Positions 9,095-16,865 of a DNA stretch of 64,000 nucleotides are shown here, piece by piece. The first letter of the stretch is position 1; each line of letters begins with the position of its first letter. The DNA is from Vibrio celticus (lineage in GTDB: Bacteria; Pseudomonadota; Gammaproteobacteria; Enterobacterales; Vibrionaceae), in assembly GCF_024347335.1 (NCBI RefSeq), contig NZ_AP025463.1, positions 558,001-622,000 of the forward strand. Direction: 5' to 3'. The notes below the pieces were generated by a model. It was given only the letters and a program-made list of their open reading frames with translations. It was not told the origin of the DNA and ran no database searches. Made by a program: the position numbers and the translations under genes.

Positions 9095-9276
9095 GGTATT
9101 GGTTATGGTTTTACTTTTGGCGAAGCAAATTATAACTCTTTACCATGCTGTTCAAAAAACACTCACGAAAGATCAACACGCCCTAGTCTCTAATACCTAT
9201 TTGTTAGTCACTCAGAGCTTTGAAGGCTCCGTTGCCCAAAACTGGAGCAATAAGAGCATTACGCATTAAGATAGTG

Positions 9277-9308
9277 AAAAGGCCGCACCATATTGGTGCG
9301 GCCTTTTT
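9277..9308 (+). terminator. Terminator hairpin, originally downstream of yacL
   Basis: A 13-bp perfect stem (AAAGGCCGCACCA with TGGTGCGGCCTTT) is closed by a very short AT loop and followed by a T-tract at 9303-9307. Before the IS insertion it lay about 90 bp after the yacL stop. Its loop-proximal half is also a near-perfect NtrC site. Confidence 0.85.
9284..9300. promoter_or_regulatory. Putative NtrC (GlnG) enhancer site
   Basis: CGCACCATATTGGTGCG matches the classical NtrC consensus TGCACCANNNTGGTGCA at every position but the two outermost. Its centre is about 97 bp upstream of the predicted start from the sigma-54 promoter of glnK, the distance expected for an enhancer. It is embedded in the terminator stem. 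The assignment is inference from consensus and position. Confidence 0.6.
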
Positions 9309-9361
9309 CGTTATTACGACCTTGTTATCTTTATATTATTTAAAATCAAGAACTTAACTTT

Positions 9362-9379
9362 TTGGCACGCTACTTGGAT
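9362..9379 (+). promoter_or_regulatory. Sigma-54 promoter of glnK-amtB
   Basis: TTGGCACGCTACTTGGAT fits the -24/-12 pattern TTGGCACG-N4-TTGC, with the -24 GG at 9364-9365 and the -12 doublet at 9376-9377 as GG instead of GC. The predicted start is near 9389, which leaves about 37 nt of leader before the glnK ATG. Nitrogen-regulated sigma-54 control is the rule for glnK-amtB in proteobacteria. Confidence 0.65.
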
Positions 9380-9425
9380 TGTAATAAGAGAATTAACGGA
9401 TTAAGTAAGAATTTAAGGAACGAAT

Positions 9426-9764
9426 ATGAAATTAATAAATGCCATTGTTAAGCCATTCAAATTAGATGATGTACGCGAAGCGCTCTCTGATGTGGGTATT
9501 GAAGGTATGACTGTTTCTGAAGTGAAAGGCTTTGGTCGTCAGAAGGGACACACTGAATTGTATCGTGGTGCAGAGTACCAAGTGGATTTCCTACCAAAGG
9601 TGAAGCTAGAGATTGCTACCCAAGCTGAGAATGTTGACCGAGTTGTTGAAGCGATTAGCCAAGCGGCACACACCGGAAAAATCGGCGATGGCAAAATTTT
9701 TGTGTATGACCTAAGCCAAGCCGTACGAATTCGTACTGGTGAAATGGATGCTGAAGCACTTTAA
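9426..9764 (+). CDS. glnK: P-II family nitrogen regulatory protein GlnK
   Basis: A 112-residue P-II signal protein that binds ATP/ADP and 2-oxoglutarate and gates the ammonium channel AmtB. The T-loop has the uridylylation target Y51 in LYRGAEYQVDFLPK. The family signature near residue 83-96 (HTGKIGDGKIFVYD) is present. It is called GlnK rather than GlnB because it lies 27 bp upstream of amtB. A GGAACGAAT stretch is the likely ribosome-binding site. The sigma-54 promoter and NtrC-like site upstream predict induction under nitrogen limitation. Confidence 0.95.
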   Translation: MKLINAIVKPFKLDDVREALSDVGIEGMTVSEVKGFGRQKGHTELYRGAEYQVDFLPKVKLEIATQAENVDRVVEAISQAAHTGKIGDGKIFVYDLSQAVRIRTGEMDAEAL

Positions 9765-9791
9765 AGAATTACAAGGACTGGAGACTTTAAT

Positions 9792-11021
9792 ATGGAACTT
9801 ACAACAACAGTAACGGAACTACGTTACGCACTAGACACTTTTTTCTTCCTCATTTCAGGTGCGTTGGTAATGTGGATGGCAGCAGGCTTCGCGATGCTTG
9901 AAGCTGGCCTAGTTCGTTCAAAGAACACCACAGAAATTTTAACTAAGAACATCTGCTTGTACGCGATTGCTTGTACAGCGTTCTTAGTGGTTGGTTACAA
10001 CATTATGTATGTCGACAACGGCGAAGGCGGTTGGTTGCCATCATTCGGTACTCTGATTGGAACTCAAGGTGAAGGCGCAGACCACTCTCTAGAATCAGAC
10101 TTCTTCTTCCAGGTAGTATTCGTTGCAACTGCAATGTCTGTGGTATCTGGTGCAGTTGCTGAGCGTATGAAACTTTGGTCGTTCCTTATCTTCTCGGTAG
10201 TACTAACAGCATTCATTTACCCAGTTGAAGGTTACTGGACTTGGGGCGGTGGTTTCCTATCAGAAGCGGGTTTCAGTGACTTTGCAGGTTCGGGTATCGT
10301 ACATATGGCCGGTGCAGCAGCTGCATTAGCAGGTGTTCTACTACTTGGTGCTCGTAAAGGTAAATACGGTAAGAACGGTGAAATCTACCCGATTCCTGGT
10401 TCAAACATGCCGCTTGCAACACTAGGTACATTTATTCTTTGGTTTGGTTGGTTCGGTTTCAACGGTGGTTCTCAATTGATGGTTTCAGATTTCGAGAACG
10501 CGACAGCAGTTGGTCAAATCTTCCTTAACACTAACGCAGCAGCGGCAGCTGGCGCAATCGCAGCACTACTAGTATGTAAAACGACTTGGGGTAAAGCAGA
10601 CCTAACAATGATTCTTAACGGCGCGTTAGCTGGCCTAGTAGCAATCACTGCGGACCCTCTATCACCATCACCTCTATTTGCTGTAGCGATTGGTTCGGTA
10701 TCTGGTGCATTGGTTGTATTCAGCATCATCGCTCTAGATAAAGCTAAGATTGATGATCCAGTAGGTGCTATCTCTGTACACGGTGTATGTGGTTTCTTCG
10801 GTCTAATGGCTGTGCCACTAAGCAATGCTGATGCAACGTTTGGTGCTCAGCTAATGGGTGCAGCGGTCATCTTTGCATGGGTATTCGGTGCTAGCCTAGC
10901 AGTATGGGCAGTGCTTAAAGCAACAATCGGTATCCGAGTAACGGAAGATGAAGAACTTGAAGGTATGGACATGCACGATTGTGGTGTCGGCGCTTACCCT
11001 GAGTTTGTATCAGTAAAATAA
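9792..11021 (+). CDS. amtB: Ammonium transporter
   Basis: 409-residue Amt/MEP/Rh-family channel with about 11 membrane helices. Family landmarks include MWMAAGFAMLEAGLVRSKN near the start, the pore-lining GSGIVHMAGAAAALAG with the first conserved His, and ISVHGVCGFFGLMAVPL with the second. The N-terminus of the processed protein is periplasmic in this family; here the first helix begins near residue 12. It is cotranscribed with glnK, whose product blocks the channel when nitrogen is plentiful. Confidence 0.95.
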   Translation: MELTTTVTELRYALDTFFFLISGALVMWMAAGFAMLEAGLVRSKNTTEILTKNICLYAIACTAFLVVGYNIMYVDNGEGGWLPSFGTLIGTQGEGADHSLESDFFFQVVFVATAMSVVSGAVAERMKLWSFLIFSVVLTAFIYPVEGYWTWGGGFLSEAGFSDFAGSGIVHMAGAAAALAGVLLLGARKGKYGKNGEIYPIPGSNMPLATLGTFILWFGWFGFNGGSQLMVSDFENATAVGQIFLNTNAAAAAGAIAALLVCKTTWGKADLTMILNGALAGLVAITADPLSPSPLFAVAIGSVSGALVVFSIIALDKAKIDDPVGAISVHGVCGFFGLMAVPLSNADATFGAQLMGAAVIFAWVFGASLAVWAVLKATIGIRVTEDEELEGMDMHDCGVGAYPEFVSVK

Positions 11022-11064
11022 TCAACAGTCGTCGCCTAATCTGAATGGGTTAGGTTAGACAAAG

Positions 11065-11095
11065 AAAGCCCCGCAACTCTTGTTGCGGGGCTTTG
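11065..11095 (+). terminator. Terminator after amtB
   Basis: AAAGCCCCGCAAC and GTTGCGGGGCTTT form a 13-bp stem around a TCTT loop. The T-tract is short (CTTTG) but the stem is very stable. Confidence 0.8.
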
Positions 11096-11243
11096 TTGTA
11101 TTTATGGTTGCACAATATATAAACACGAACGTTGAAGTTAGGCTCATTGTTTAAGGGGAATGACAAGACACAAAGTTGAAATGGTTTGTTACAAAAGTGA
11201 GAGTTTGAATGGTCTGAGTAGACGGATTTTTTGTTGGTCGTCA

Positions 11244-11297
11244 TTGTAATTATGTTAATGATGAATATAATAACGCAACTGATAGACATTATCATTT
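11244..11297 (+). promoter_or_regulatory. fbpA promoter with overlapping Fur-like operator
   Basis: A perfect -10 TATAAT lies at 11266-11271, with TTGTAA at 11244-11249 as -35 (16-bp spacer). Right at and after the expected start site, GATAGACATTATCATTT (11281-11297) matches 14 of 17 positions of the Fur-box core GATAATGATTATCATTT. A repressor there would block transcription when iron is replete. This fits the function of the gene, but binding is inferred. Confidence 0.55.
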
Positions 11298-11316
11298 CGA
11301 TATAAAGGATTTTACA

Positions 11317-12330
11317 ATGAAGAAACTGCTAACACTTTCAGCTCTAGCGTGTGGTGTAATTGCCCCGACAGCAATGGCTGCGGAAGAAGTAAACGTATAC
11401 TCTTACCGTCAACCTTTCCTTGTTGAGCCAATGTTCAAAGAGTTCACAAAAGAGACTGGTATTAAAGTAAACGTTAAGTTTGCTAAAAAAGGTTTAGCAG
11501 AGAAGTTAGCTCAAGAGGGTGAATACAGCCCAGCTGACGTTGTCTTAACTGTAGATATCAGCCGTCTATCTGAATTAACTAAACAAGGTCTAGTTCAATC
11601 TGTAGAGAGCGATGTACTTGAAAAGAACATCCCTGCTCAATACCAAGATACAGATAATGAGTGGTTCGCTCTAACAACTCGTACACGTAGCGTTTATTCT
11701 TCACGTGACCGTGTTGGTCGTCTAGGTGAAGAGTTCACTTACGAAGATCTAACTAAGCCTGAATTTAAAGGCAAAATCTGTACTCGTAGCGGTAAGCACC
11801 CATACAATGTTTCTCTAGTATCTTCGATGATCGCTCACAAAGGTGAAGCTGAAACGAAAGAATGGCTAGAAGGCGTAAAAGCAAACCTAGCACGTAAGCC
11901 TCAAGGTAACGACCGCGCGCAAGTTAAAGCGATTAAAGAAGGTCTATGTGATGTTGCTCTTGGTAACAGCTACTACCTAGGTAAGATGGTTAATGATAAA
12001 GAGCAAAAAGCTTGGGCTGACTCTGTTTACATTAACTTCCCTAACCAAGAGACTACAGGTACTCACGTAAACATCTCTGGTATGGCAATGGCTAAATACT
12101 CTCCAAATGAAGAGAATGCCGTTAAGCTAATGGAATTCCTATCTGGTAACACAGCACAAAGCATGTACGCAGAAGTGAACTACGAATACCCAGTGAAAGC
12201 AGACGTTAAACCTTCTGAGCTTGTTGCTTCATGGGGTGAGTTCAAAGCGGATACTGTTTCTCTAGATGAAATTGCAAACCACCACGCGGCTGCAATCAAG
12301 CTATTGGACGAAGTTAAGTTCGATCTATAA
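11317..12330 (+). CDS. fbpA: Iron(III) ABC transporter, periplasmic binding protein
   Basis: 337 residues with a clear signal peptide ending AMAA near residue 22. The mature protein begins EEVNVYSYRQPFLVEPMFKEF, typical of the FbpA/FutA ferric-binding family, in which tyrosines coordinate Fe3+. The C-terminal part has GNSYYLGKMV, a region holding paired tyrosines in the family. It delivers iron to the FbpB permease in the inner membrane. It has its own promoter with a Fur-like box and is followed by a hairpin before fbpB, so fbpA is probably made in excess of the membrane parts. Confidence 0.92.
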   Translation: MKKLLTLSALACGVIAPTAMAAEEVNVYSYRQPFLVEPMFKEFTKETGIKVNVKFAKKGLAEKLAQEGEYSPADVVLTVDISRLSELTKQGLVQSVESDVLEKNIPAQYQDTDNEWFALTTRTRSVYSSRDRVGRLGEEFTYEDLTKPEFKGKICTRSGKHPYNVSLVSSMIAHKGEAETKEWLEGVKANLARKPQGNDRAQVKAIKEGLCDVALGNSYYLGKMVNDKEQKAWADSVYINFPNQETTGTHVNISGMAMAKYSPNEENAVKLMEFLSGNTAQSMYAEVNYEYPVKADVKPSELVASWGEFKADTVSLDEIANHHAAAIKLLDEVKFDL

Positions 12331-12363
12331 TTTATTACGGTAGGCTTCGGCCTAAGTAAAATG

Positions 12364-12403
12364 ACAACCTCAAGTCGCCATTTTGGCTACTTGGGGTTGT
12401 TTG
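12364..12403 (+). terminator. Hairpin/terminator between fbpA and fbpB
   Basis: CAACCTCAAGTCGCCA pairs with TGGCTACTTGGGGTTG (a few G-U pairs or mismatches) across a short loop, followed by TTTGTT. It probably ends most fbpA transcripts. Confidence 0.7.
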
Positions 12404-12468
12404 TTATTGGAAAATCACTTTTTGATACAAAGCACCCCGTTAATCCCTTGAGTTATTAGCATCTCACC

Positions 12469-12497
12469 TTGAAGTCATTAGAGTATATGGGTATAAA
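12469..12497 (+). promoter_or_regulatory. Internal promoter for fbpBC
   Basis: TTGAAG (12469-12474) and TATAAA (12492-12497) are separated by exactly 17 bp. Transcription from about 12504 would start just before the mini-ORF and fbpB. This supports expression of the permease and ATPase independent of fbpA. Confidence 0.5.
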
Positions 12498-12523
12498 TAA
12501 CCCCACCATTAAAAGGATATGAG

Positions 12524-12571
12524 ATGTATTTGCAAATGCATTTGTGTTTCATTAAGCCTCGTTGTAGTTAG
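12524..12571 (+). CDS. Possible 15-codon leader ORF before fbpB
   Basis: ATG at 12524 follows AAAAGGATATGAG, a better Shine-Dalgarno sequence than the one before fbpB. It encodes MYLQMHLCFIKPRCS and stops at TAG (12569-12571). The fbpB ATG follows after one codon and in the same frame. Either this is a real leader peptide with translational coupling, or it is the remnant of a longer N-terminus cut off by a stop. No homologue is known to me. Confidence 0.4.
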   Translation: MYLQMHLCFIKPRCS

Positions 12572-12574
12572 GCG

Positions 12575-14200
12575 ATGAAAGAAAAGAATTATTTATGGAA
12601 CACCAGTAGCGGCATTATTGCTGTATTACTGGTCTTACCGATCTTAGCGATTTTTACGACGGCTGTTGGAGAAACAGATGAGCTATTTTCTCATCTGATG
12701 TCCACAGTGATGCCGACCTATGCCTACAATACGGTGGTTTTAGTCATAGGAACCATGTTCCTGTCTTTAGTTTTTGGTATTCCGTCGGCTTGGGTTATGG
12801 CAATGTGCCGTGTTCCGGGAGAGCGTGTTTTGCAGTGGGCACTCGTCCTGCCATTAGCAATGCCAGGCTATATCGTTGGCTATATCTTTACTGATTGGTT
12901 CGACTTTGCTGGCCCTGTTCAGGTTCTACTGCGAGATCTTACTGGGTGGGGACCCGGTGAGTATTGGTTCCCGGATATTAGAACCTTATCTGGCGCTATT
13001 ATTGTTCTATCTCTCGTTCTCTATCCTTATGTTTATTTGCTGTGCCGCGCGGCATTTATGGAGCAAAACGTCTCCTTATTGCAATCCGCTCGTTTGTTAA
13101 AATGCTCACCTTGGGAAAGCTTCCGTCGTATCTCCTTACCACTTGTTCGTCCATCAATGGCGGTCGGTTTATCGCTTGTTGCTATGGAAACCATCGGTGA
13201 CTTTGGTACCGTGAGTTACTTTGCAGTAAATACTTTAACGACTGCGGTTTATGATACTTGGCTAGGCTACTCAAGCTTAACGGCAGCAGCGAAAATATCG
13301 GCAATTATGCTGGTTATCGTGATCCTACTGTTGAGCTCAGAGCGATACAGTCGCCGTAAGCAGAAGCTATTCCAGAATCAGTTCAGCAGCCGCGAAGATT
13401 TTCGTTACGACCTTTCTGGTTGGAAAAAATGGCTGGCACTATTCTGGTGCTGGGGATTAGTTTGCGTTGCGTTCTTATTCCCTCTTGGCCAGCTCATAAT
13501 TTACGCCTACAAATATTTTGCTCAAAGCTGGACCCCTGAATTCAGAGAGTATGCCATCAATAGCCTTTACGTTTCGGTAGCTGCTGCGATTATTGGCGTG
13601 ATTATCGCGATGATTGTTAACTTTAACCAACGCGTTAGTCCGAGTAAGAAAAATCAGGCTTATATGCGCCTAGCTTCGATGGGCTATGCCGTCCCAGGCA
13701 CCGTGTTAGCGATTGGGGTGATGGTACCTGTTTTGTTCATGGATCACTTGGTCAATGACATTGCGAAAGTGATGGAGTGGGGGCGACCCGGTTTGATCTT
13801 CTCTGGTTCGATGTTCGCGCTAATCTTTGCCATGGTGGTGCGCTTTTCGGCAGTGGCAATTGGCAGTATTGAAAGTAGCTTGAGTAAAGTATCTCCTTCA
13901 TTGGATATGGCTTCGAAAACTATGGGTTGCAATACCAATCAGATGTTACGCCGTGTTCATTTACCTTTGATTAAACGTGGCGCATTGATCGCTGGTTTAC
14001 TGGTGTTTATCGAATCAATGAAAGAGTTGAATGCGGCATTGCTGCTGCGTCCTTTCAACTTCGAGACATTGGCGACTTATGTTTATAACTATGCCTCAGA
14101 TGAGCACCTAGAATTGGCGGCGATGCCTGCTGTATTATTGGTGTTGGTGGGTTTAATTCCTCTGATCATCGTAAACCGTTCCTTGGAGCAGAAAAACTAA
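12575..14200 (+). CDS. fbpB: Iron(III) ABC transporter permease
   Basis: 541-residue inner-membrane protein made of two fused permease halves, as in FbpB/SfuB. About 12 membrane helices are visible, six per half. Each half has a BPD-type EAA loop: SARLLKCSPWESFRRISLPLVRPS in the first and ASKTMGCNTNQMLRRVHLPLIKRG in the second. These contact the ATPase. The ATG at 12575 lacks a good ribosome-binding site of its own and directly follows a short in-frame ORF, so translation may be coupled. The stop overlaps the fbpC ATG by one base. Confidence 0.92.
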   Translation: MKEKNYLWNTSSGIIAVLLVLPILAIFTTAVGETDELFSHLMSTVMPTYAYNTVVLVIGTMFLSLVFGIPSAWVMAMCRVPGERVLQWALVLPLAMPGYIVGYIFTDWFDFAGPVQVLLRDLTGWGPGEYWFPDIRTLSGAIIVLSLVLYPYVYLLCRAAFMEQNVSLLQSARLLKCSPWESFRRISLPLVRPSMAVGLSLVAMETIGDFGTVSYFAVNTLTTAVYDTWLGYSSLTAAAKISAIMLVIVILLLSSERYSRRKQKLFQNQFSSREDFRYDLSGWKKWLALFWCWGLVCVAFLFPLGQLIIYAYKYFAQSWTPEFREYAINSLYVSVAAAIIGVIIAMIVNFNQRVSPSKKNQAYMRLASMGYAVPGTVLAIGVMVPVLFMDHLVNDIAKVMEWGRPGLIFSGSMFALIFAMVVRFSAVAIGSIESSLSKVSPSLDMASKTMGCNTNQMLRRVHLPLIKRGALIAGLLVFIESMKELNAALLLRPFNFETLATYVYNYASDEHLELAAMPAVLLVLVGLIPLIIVNRSLEQKN

Positions 14201-15228
14201 TGAGTTGTGCATTATCAATTAAAGATCTGACTTGTAAGTATGAGTCGCAAACCATTTTGGAAGCGCTCTCGTTAGAAGTTGAGCATGGTGAAATTGTTTG
14301 TCTTCTTGGTGCGAGTGGCTGCGGTAAAACGACCTTACTGAAGGCGATTGCGGGCTTACTTCCATTAAGTAGCGGTGTGATGAGTTTGAACTGTCAAACC
14401 ATTGATGATGGCGAGAATTGGTTGCCACCAGAGCAGCGTAACATTGGTATGATTTTCCAAGATTACGCCCTGTTTCCGCACCTGACGGTAAACCAGAATG
14501 TCGGCTTTGGCTTGAAAGACCTTTCTGAGCAGCAAAAGAAAGACAAGGTTCAAGAGATGCTGGAGCTGGTTCACTTAGATGAGTACGGTGACCGTTACCC
14601 ACACCAACTTTCAGGTGGCCAACAACAGCGTGTCGCTATTGCTCGCTCTTTGGCGTACAAGCCAGACTTATTATTATTGGATGAACCATTCTCAAATATC
14701 GATACTCAGGTTCGTCATGAGCTGATTTCTCAGATTCGTAAGATCTTTAAGAAGCAGGGTGTCACAGCTATCTTTGTAACTCACAGCCGTGAAGAAGCGT
14801 TCGCGTTTGCAGATAAGATGGCAGTAATGAACGACGGTGTGATTGAGCAGTATGGTTCGGCCTCTGAGTTATATTTCCATCCTTCGAGTAAGTTCGTTGC
14901 AGACTTTTTGGGTGGCGGTAGCTACCTTAATGCACAGCGTATTTCAGAGCTGGAGTTTGAAACCAGCTTGGGTGTGGTTGAAGCTAAACCACAAACGGAG
15001 ATTGAATTCGGCAGTGCGTGTGAGCTTCTTTTAAGACCACAGCATATTCAAGCTAGTTATGAACAAGACAGTGCTATTTCAGTGCTAGAACAGCAATTTA
15101 TGGGCGATCACTGTCGTTATGTAATCGAAGCGCATGGTCAGAAGTTATTAGCAACCTCATCAGAAGCACTTGAAGTGGGTATGCCGGTCAACGTAAAAGT
15201 GGATACCAAAGGCGTATTGGCTTTTTAA
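14200..15228 (+). CDS. fbpC: Iron(III) ABC transporter ATP-binding protein
   Basis: 342 residues. Walker A is GASGCGKTT near residue 38, the signature is LSGGQQQRVAIARSLA, and Walker B is LLLLDEPFSNID. The C-terminal about 100 residues form the TOBE-like regulatory domain found in FbpC, with RPQHI. It powers Fe3+ import through FbpB. The start overlaps the fbpB stop (TAATG), so the two are translationally coupled. Confidence 0.94.
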   Translation: MSCALSIKDLTCKYESQTILEALSLEVEHGEIVCLLGASGCGKTTLLKAIAGLLPLSSGVMSLNCQTIDDGENWLPPEQRNIGMIFQDYALFPHLTVNQNVGFGLKDLSEQQKKDKVQEMLELVHLDEYGDRYPHQLSGGQQQRVAIARSLAYKPDLLLLDEPFSNIDTQVRHELISQIRKIFKKQGVTAIFVTHSREEAFAFADKMAVMNDGVIEQYGSASELYFHPSSKFVADFLGGGSYLNAQRISELEFETSLGVVEAKPQTEIEFGSACELLLRPQHIQASYEQDSAISVLEQQFMGDHCRYVIEAHGQKLLATSSEALEVGMPVNVKVDTKGVLAF

Positions 15229-15268
15229 AGAGATATAACGCGATACTAATCGTTACAATAATCGCGAT

Positions 15269-15302
15269 AAAAAAGCCCAGCACTTTAATCAAAGTACTGG
15301 GC
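15269..15302 (-). terminator. Terminator of the chitin operon (minus strand)
   Basis: GCCCAGCACTTT and AAAGTACTGGGC pair, with one mismatch, around AATC. On the minus strand the stem is followed by six T residues. On the plus strand no T-tract follows, so it mainly serves the mutase gene at 15379-16791. Confidence 0.82.
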
Positions 15303-15378
15303 AAGAGTTCTTCACTTATAGGCTTTAACAAGGCAGTGATTTGTTAAGTCCCATACAAAACTGCTGCACTCTATAAGC

Positions 15379-16791
15379 CTATAGAGAGAGGAAGTCTTTC
15401 ACTTTTTGAAGAACACGTTCTGCAGTGTCTTTATCTTCCATTTCTGCGAAGATTCGTAGTAACGGCTCTGTTCCTGAGAAACGAGCAATCACCCAGCCGC
15501 CATTCTTGAAGTACACCTTAGCACCATCTTCATAGCTGACTTTTTCAATTTCGTATTCAAATTCAGGCAGTTGTTTCTCTACGTAGATCTTAGTGTAGAG
15601 AGCTTCCTTCTCCGAAGGCTTAAACTTACAATCGCCTTCAGCGGTGTAGGCATAGCCATATTTAGAGTAGATTTCATCAAGCAGCTCAGACAATTTCTTA
15701 CCTGTTACGCTGATCATCTCAACCAGTAGGCTTGACGCGAAGACACCATCTTTACCTTTGATGTGACCACGAATGGTTAAACCGCCTGAGCTTTCGCCAC
15801 CAATCAGTGAGTCATCGGCCTCCATTTGCGAGCTGATATGCTTAAAGCCTACAGGAACCTCAAAGCTCTTTTCGCCATGATCCGCTGCGACTTTATCTAG
15901 CAGGTGTGTGGTTGCGATGTTTCGAACAACAGAGCCCTTCCAGCCTTTGTATTCCAGCAAGTAGTAGTAAAGCAGCAGCAGTACTTCGTTAGGGTGAATG
16001 AAGTGACCCTTCTCATCGATGATACCCAAACGGTCAGCATCGCCATCAGTACCAATACCAATGTCATAGCCTTCTGCTGCAACTAAGTGCTTCAAGCGAT
16101 AGAGCGTTGCAGCGTTTGGCGACGGCATTAAGCCACCAAAATCTGGGTTTTTGCCATCGTTGATGACGTCGACATCACAGCGACCGTTAATCAGCACAGT
16201 TTGCAGAGCATTTTTTGCCACGCCAAACATTGGATCAATCAGCACTCGTAGATTAGCTTTCTTGATCGAATCGATATCGATGAAGTCGATGATTGAATCG
16301 ACAAAGTCGTTCATCGGGTTGATGATTTCGATTTCTTTGTCGTTTAATGCTTGTTCGAAATCGACTCGGATAACGTCTTCGTTGGTTAGTGTTGCGATTT
16401 GCTGTTCGATCTTCTCGGTGATGATCTCATCGGCATCACGGCCACCTTCAATGAACACCTTGATGCCATTGTAATCAGCGGGGTTGTGAGAGGCGGTAAT
16501 ACACGCCGAGTAGGTGCATCCCATCTCTTTCGCTTGGAACATCACGATAGGAGTCGGAACGAACTTGTCGATAAAGCTCACTTTGATGTTGTTGGCTGCC
16601 AATACTTCAGCAAACCAGCACGCGGCTTTATCTGAAAGGAAGCGGCGGTCATAGCCGATAACGAAGCCGTTTTTCGCTGCATCTTCATTATTGATGATGT
16701 TAGAGAGTGCTTGTGCCACTAAGCGGACGTTTTCTCTAGTGAACTCTTCACCAATAAACGCGCGCCAGCCGCCAGTACCAAATTTAATCAT
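15379..16791 (-). CDS. Phosphohexomutase family protein, probable N-acetylglucosamine-1-P mutase of the chitin operon
   Basis: 470-residue alpha-D-phosphohexomutase. The phospho-serine loop is TASHNPADYNG, the metal-binding loop is GTDGDADRLG, the sugar-specificity loop is GGESSGG, and the C-terminal phosphate-binding loop is RFSGTEPLLRIF. Annotation pipelines call such proteins phosphoglucomutase/phosphomannomutase. Its position as last gene of the chitobiose operon suggests conversion of GlcNAc-1-P, released by the phosphorylase next door, to GlcNAc-6-P. That assignment follows from context and from what is known of Vibrio chitin catabolism, not from a residue signature. Confidence 0.85.
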   Translation of the reverse strand: MIKFGTGGWRAFIGEEFTRENVRLVAQALSNIINNEDAAKNGFVIGYDRRFLSDKAACWFAEVLAANNIKVSFIDKFVPTPIVMFQAKEMGCTYSACITASHNPADYNGIKVFIEGGRDADEIITEKIEQQIATLTNEDVIRVDFEQALNDKEIEIINPMNDFVDSIIDFIDIDSIKKANLRVLIDPMFGVAKNALQTVLINGRCDVDVINDGKNPDFGGLMPSPNAATLYRLKHLVAAEGYDIGIGTDGDADRLGIIDEKGHFIHPNEVLLLLYYYLLEYKGWKGSVVRNIATTHLLDKVAADHGEKSFEVPVGFKHISSQMEADDSLIGGESSGGLTIRGHIKGKDGVFASSLLVEMISVTGKKLSELLDEIYSKYGYAYTAEGDCKFKPSEKEALYTKIYVEKQLPEFEYEIEKVSYEDGAKVYFKNGGWVIARFSGTEPLLRIFAEMEDKDTAERVLQKVKDFLSL

Positions 16792-16865
16792 TAGAAAATC
16801 CTTTTAGTCTCACTATCTCAAGCCAGTAAAGACTTGAGATAGGAGCTGTTCATCAAATTAAGTGA

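Larger units (their letters stand above)
8302..9183 (-). mobile_element. IS5-family insertion sequence (IS427-like group), 882 bp
   Basis: The 16-bp terminal inverted repeats are perfect: GGGCGTGTTGATCTTT at 8302-8317 and its reverse complement at 9168-9183. A TA target duplication flanks the element (8300-8301 and 9184-9185); the surrounding CTAG makes the exact edge ambiguous by a base or two. Two overlapping minus-strand frames encode the transposase. Removing the element and one TA restores an uninterrupted TAC TAG end of yacL, so this is a simple clean insertion. The intact ends and frames suggest a recent event. Confidence 0.92.

Noticed and set aside
11050..11295. 81-codon minus-strand frame between amtB and fbpA
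   Set aside because: It runs through the amtB terminator and the fbpA promoter/Fur-like box; its composition looks non-coding.
15379..16791. Second glmM copy
   Set aside because: The motifs differ from GlmM, true glmM is at 55092-56432, and the operon context points to GlcNAc-1-P metabolism.
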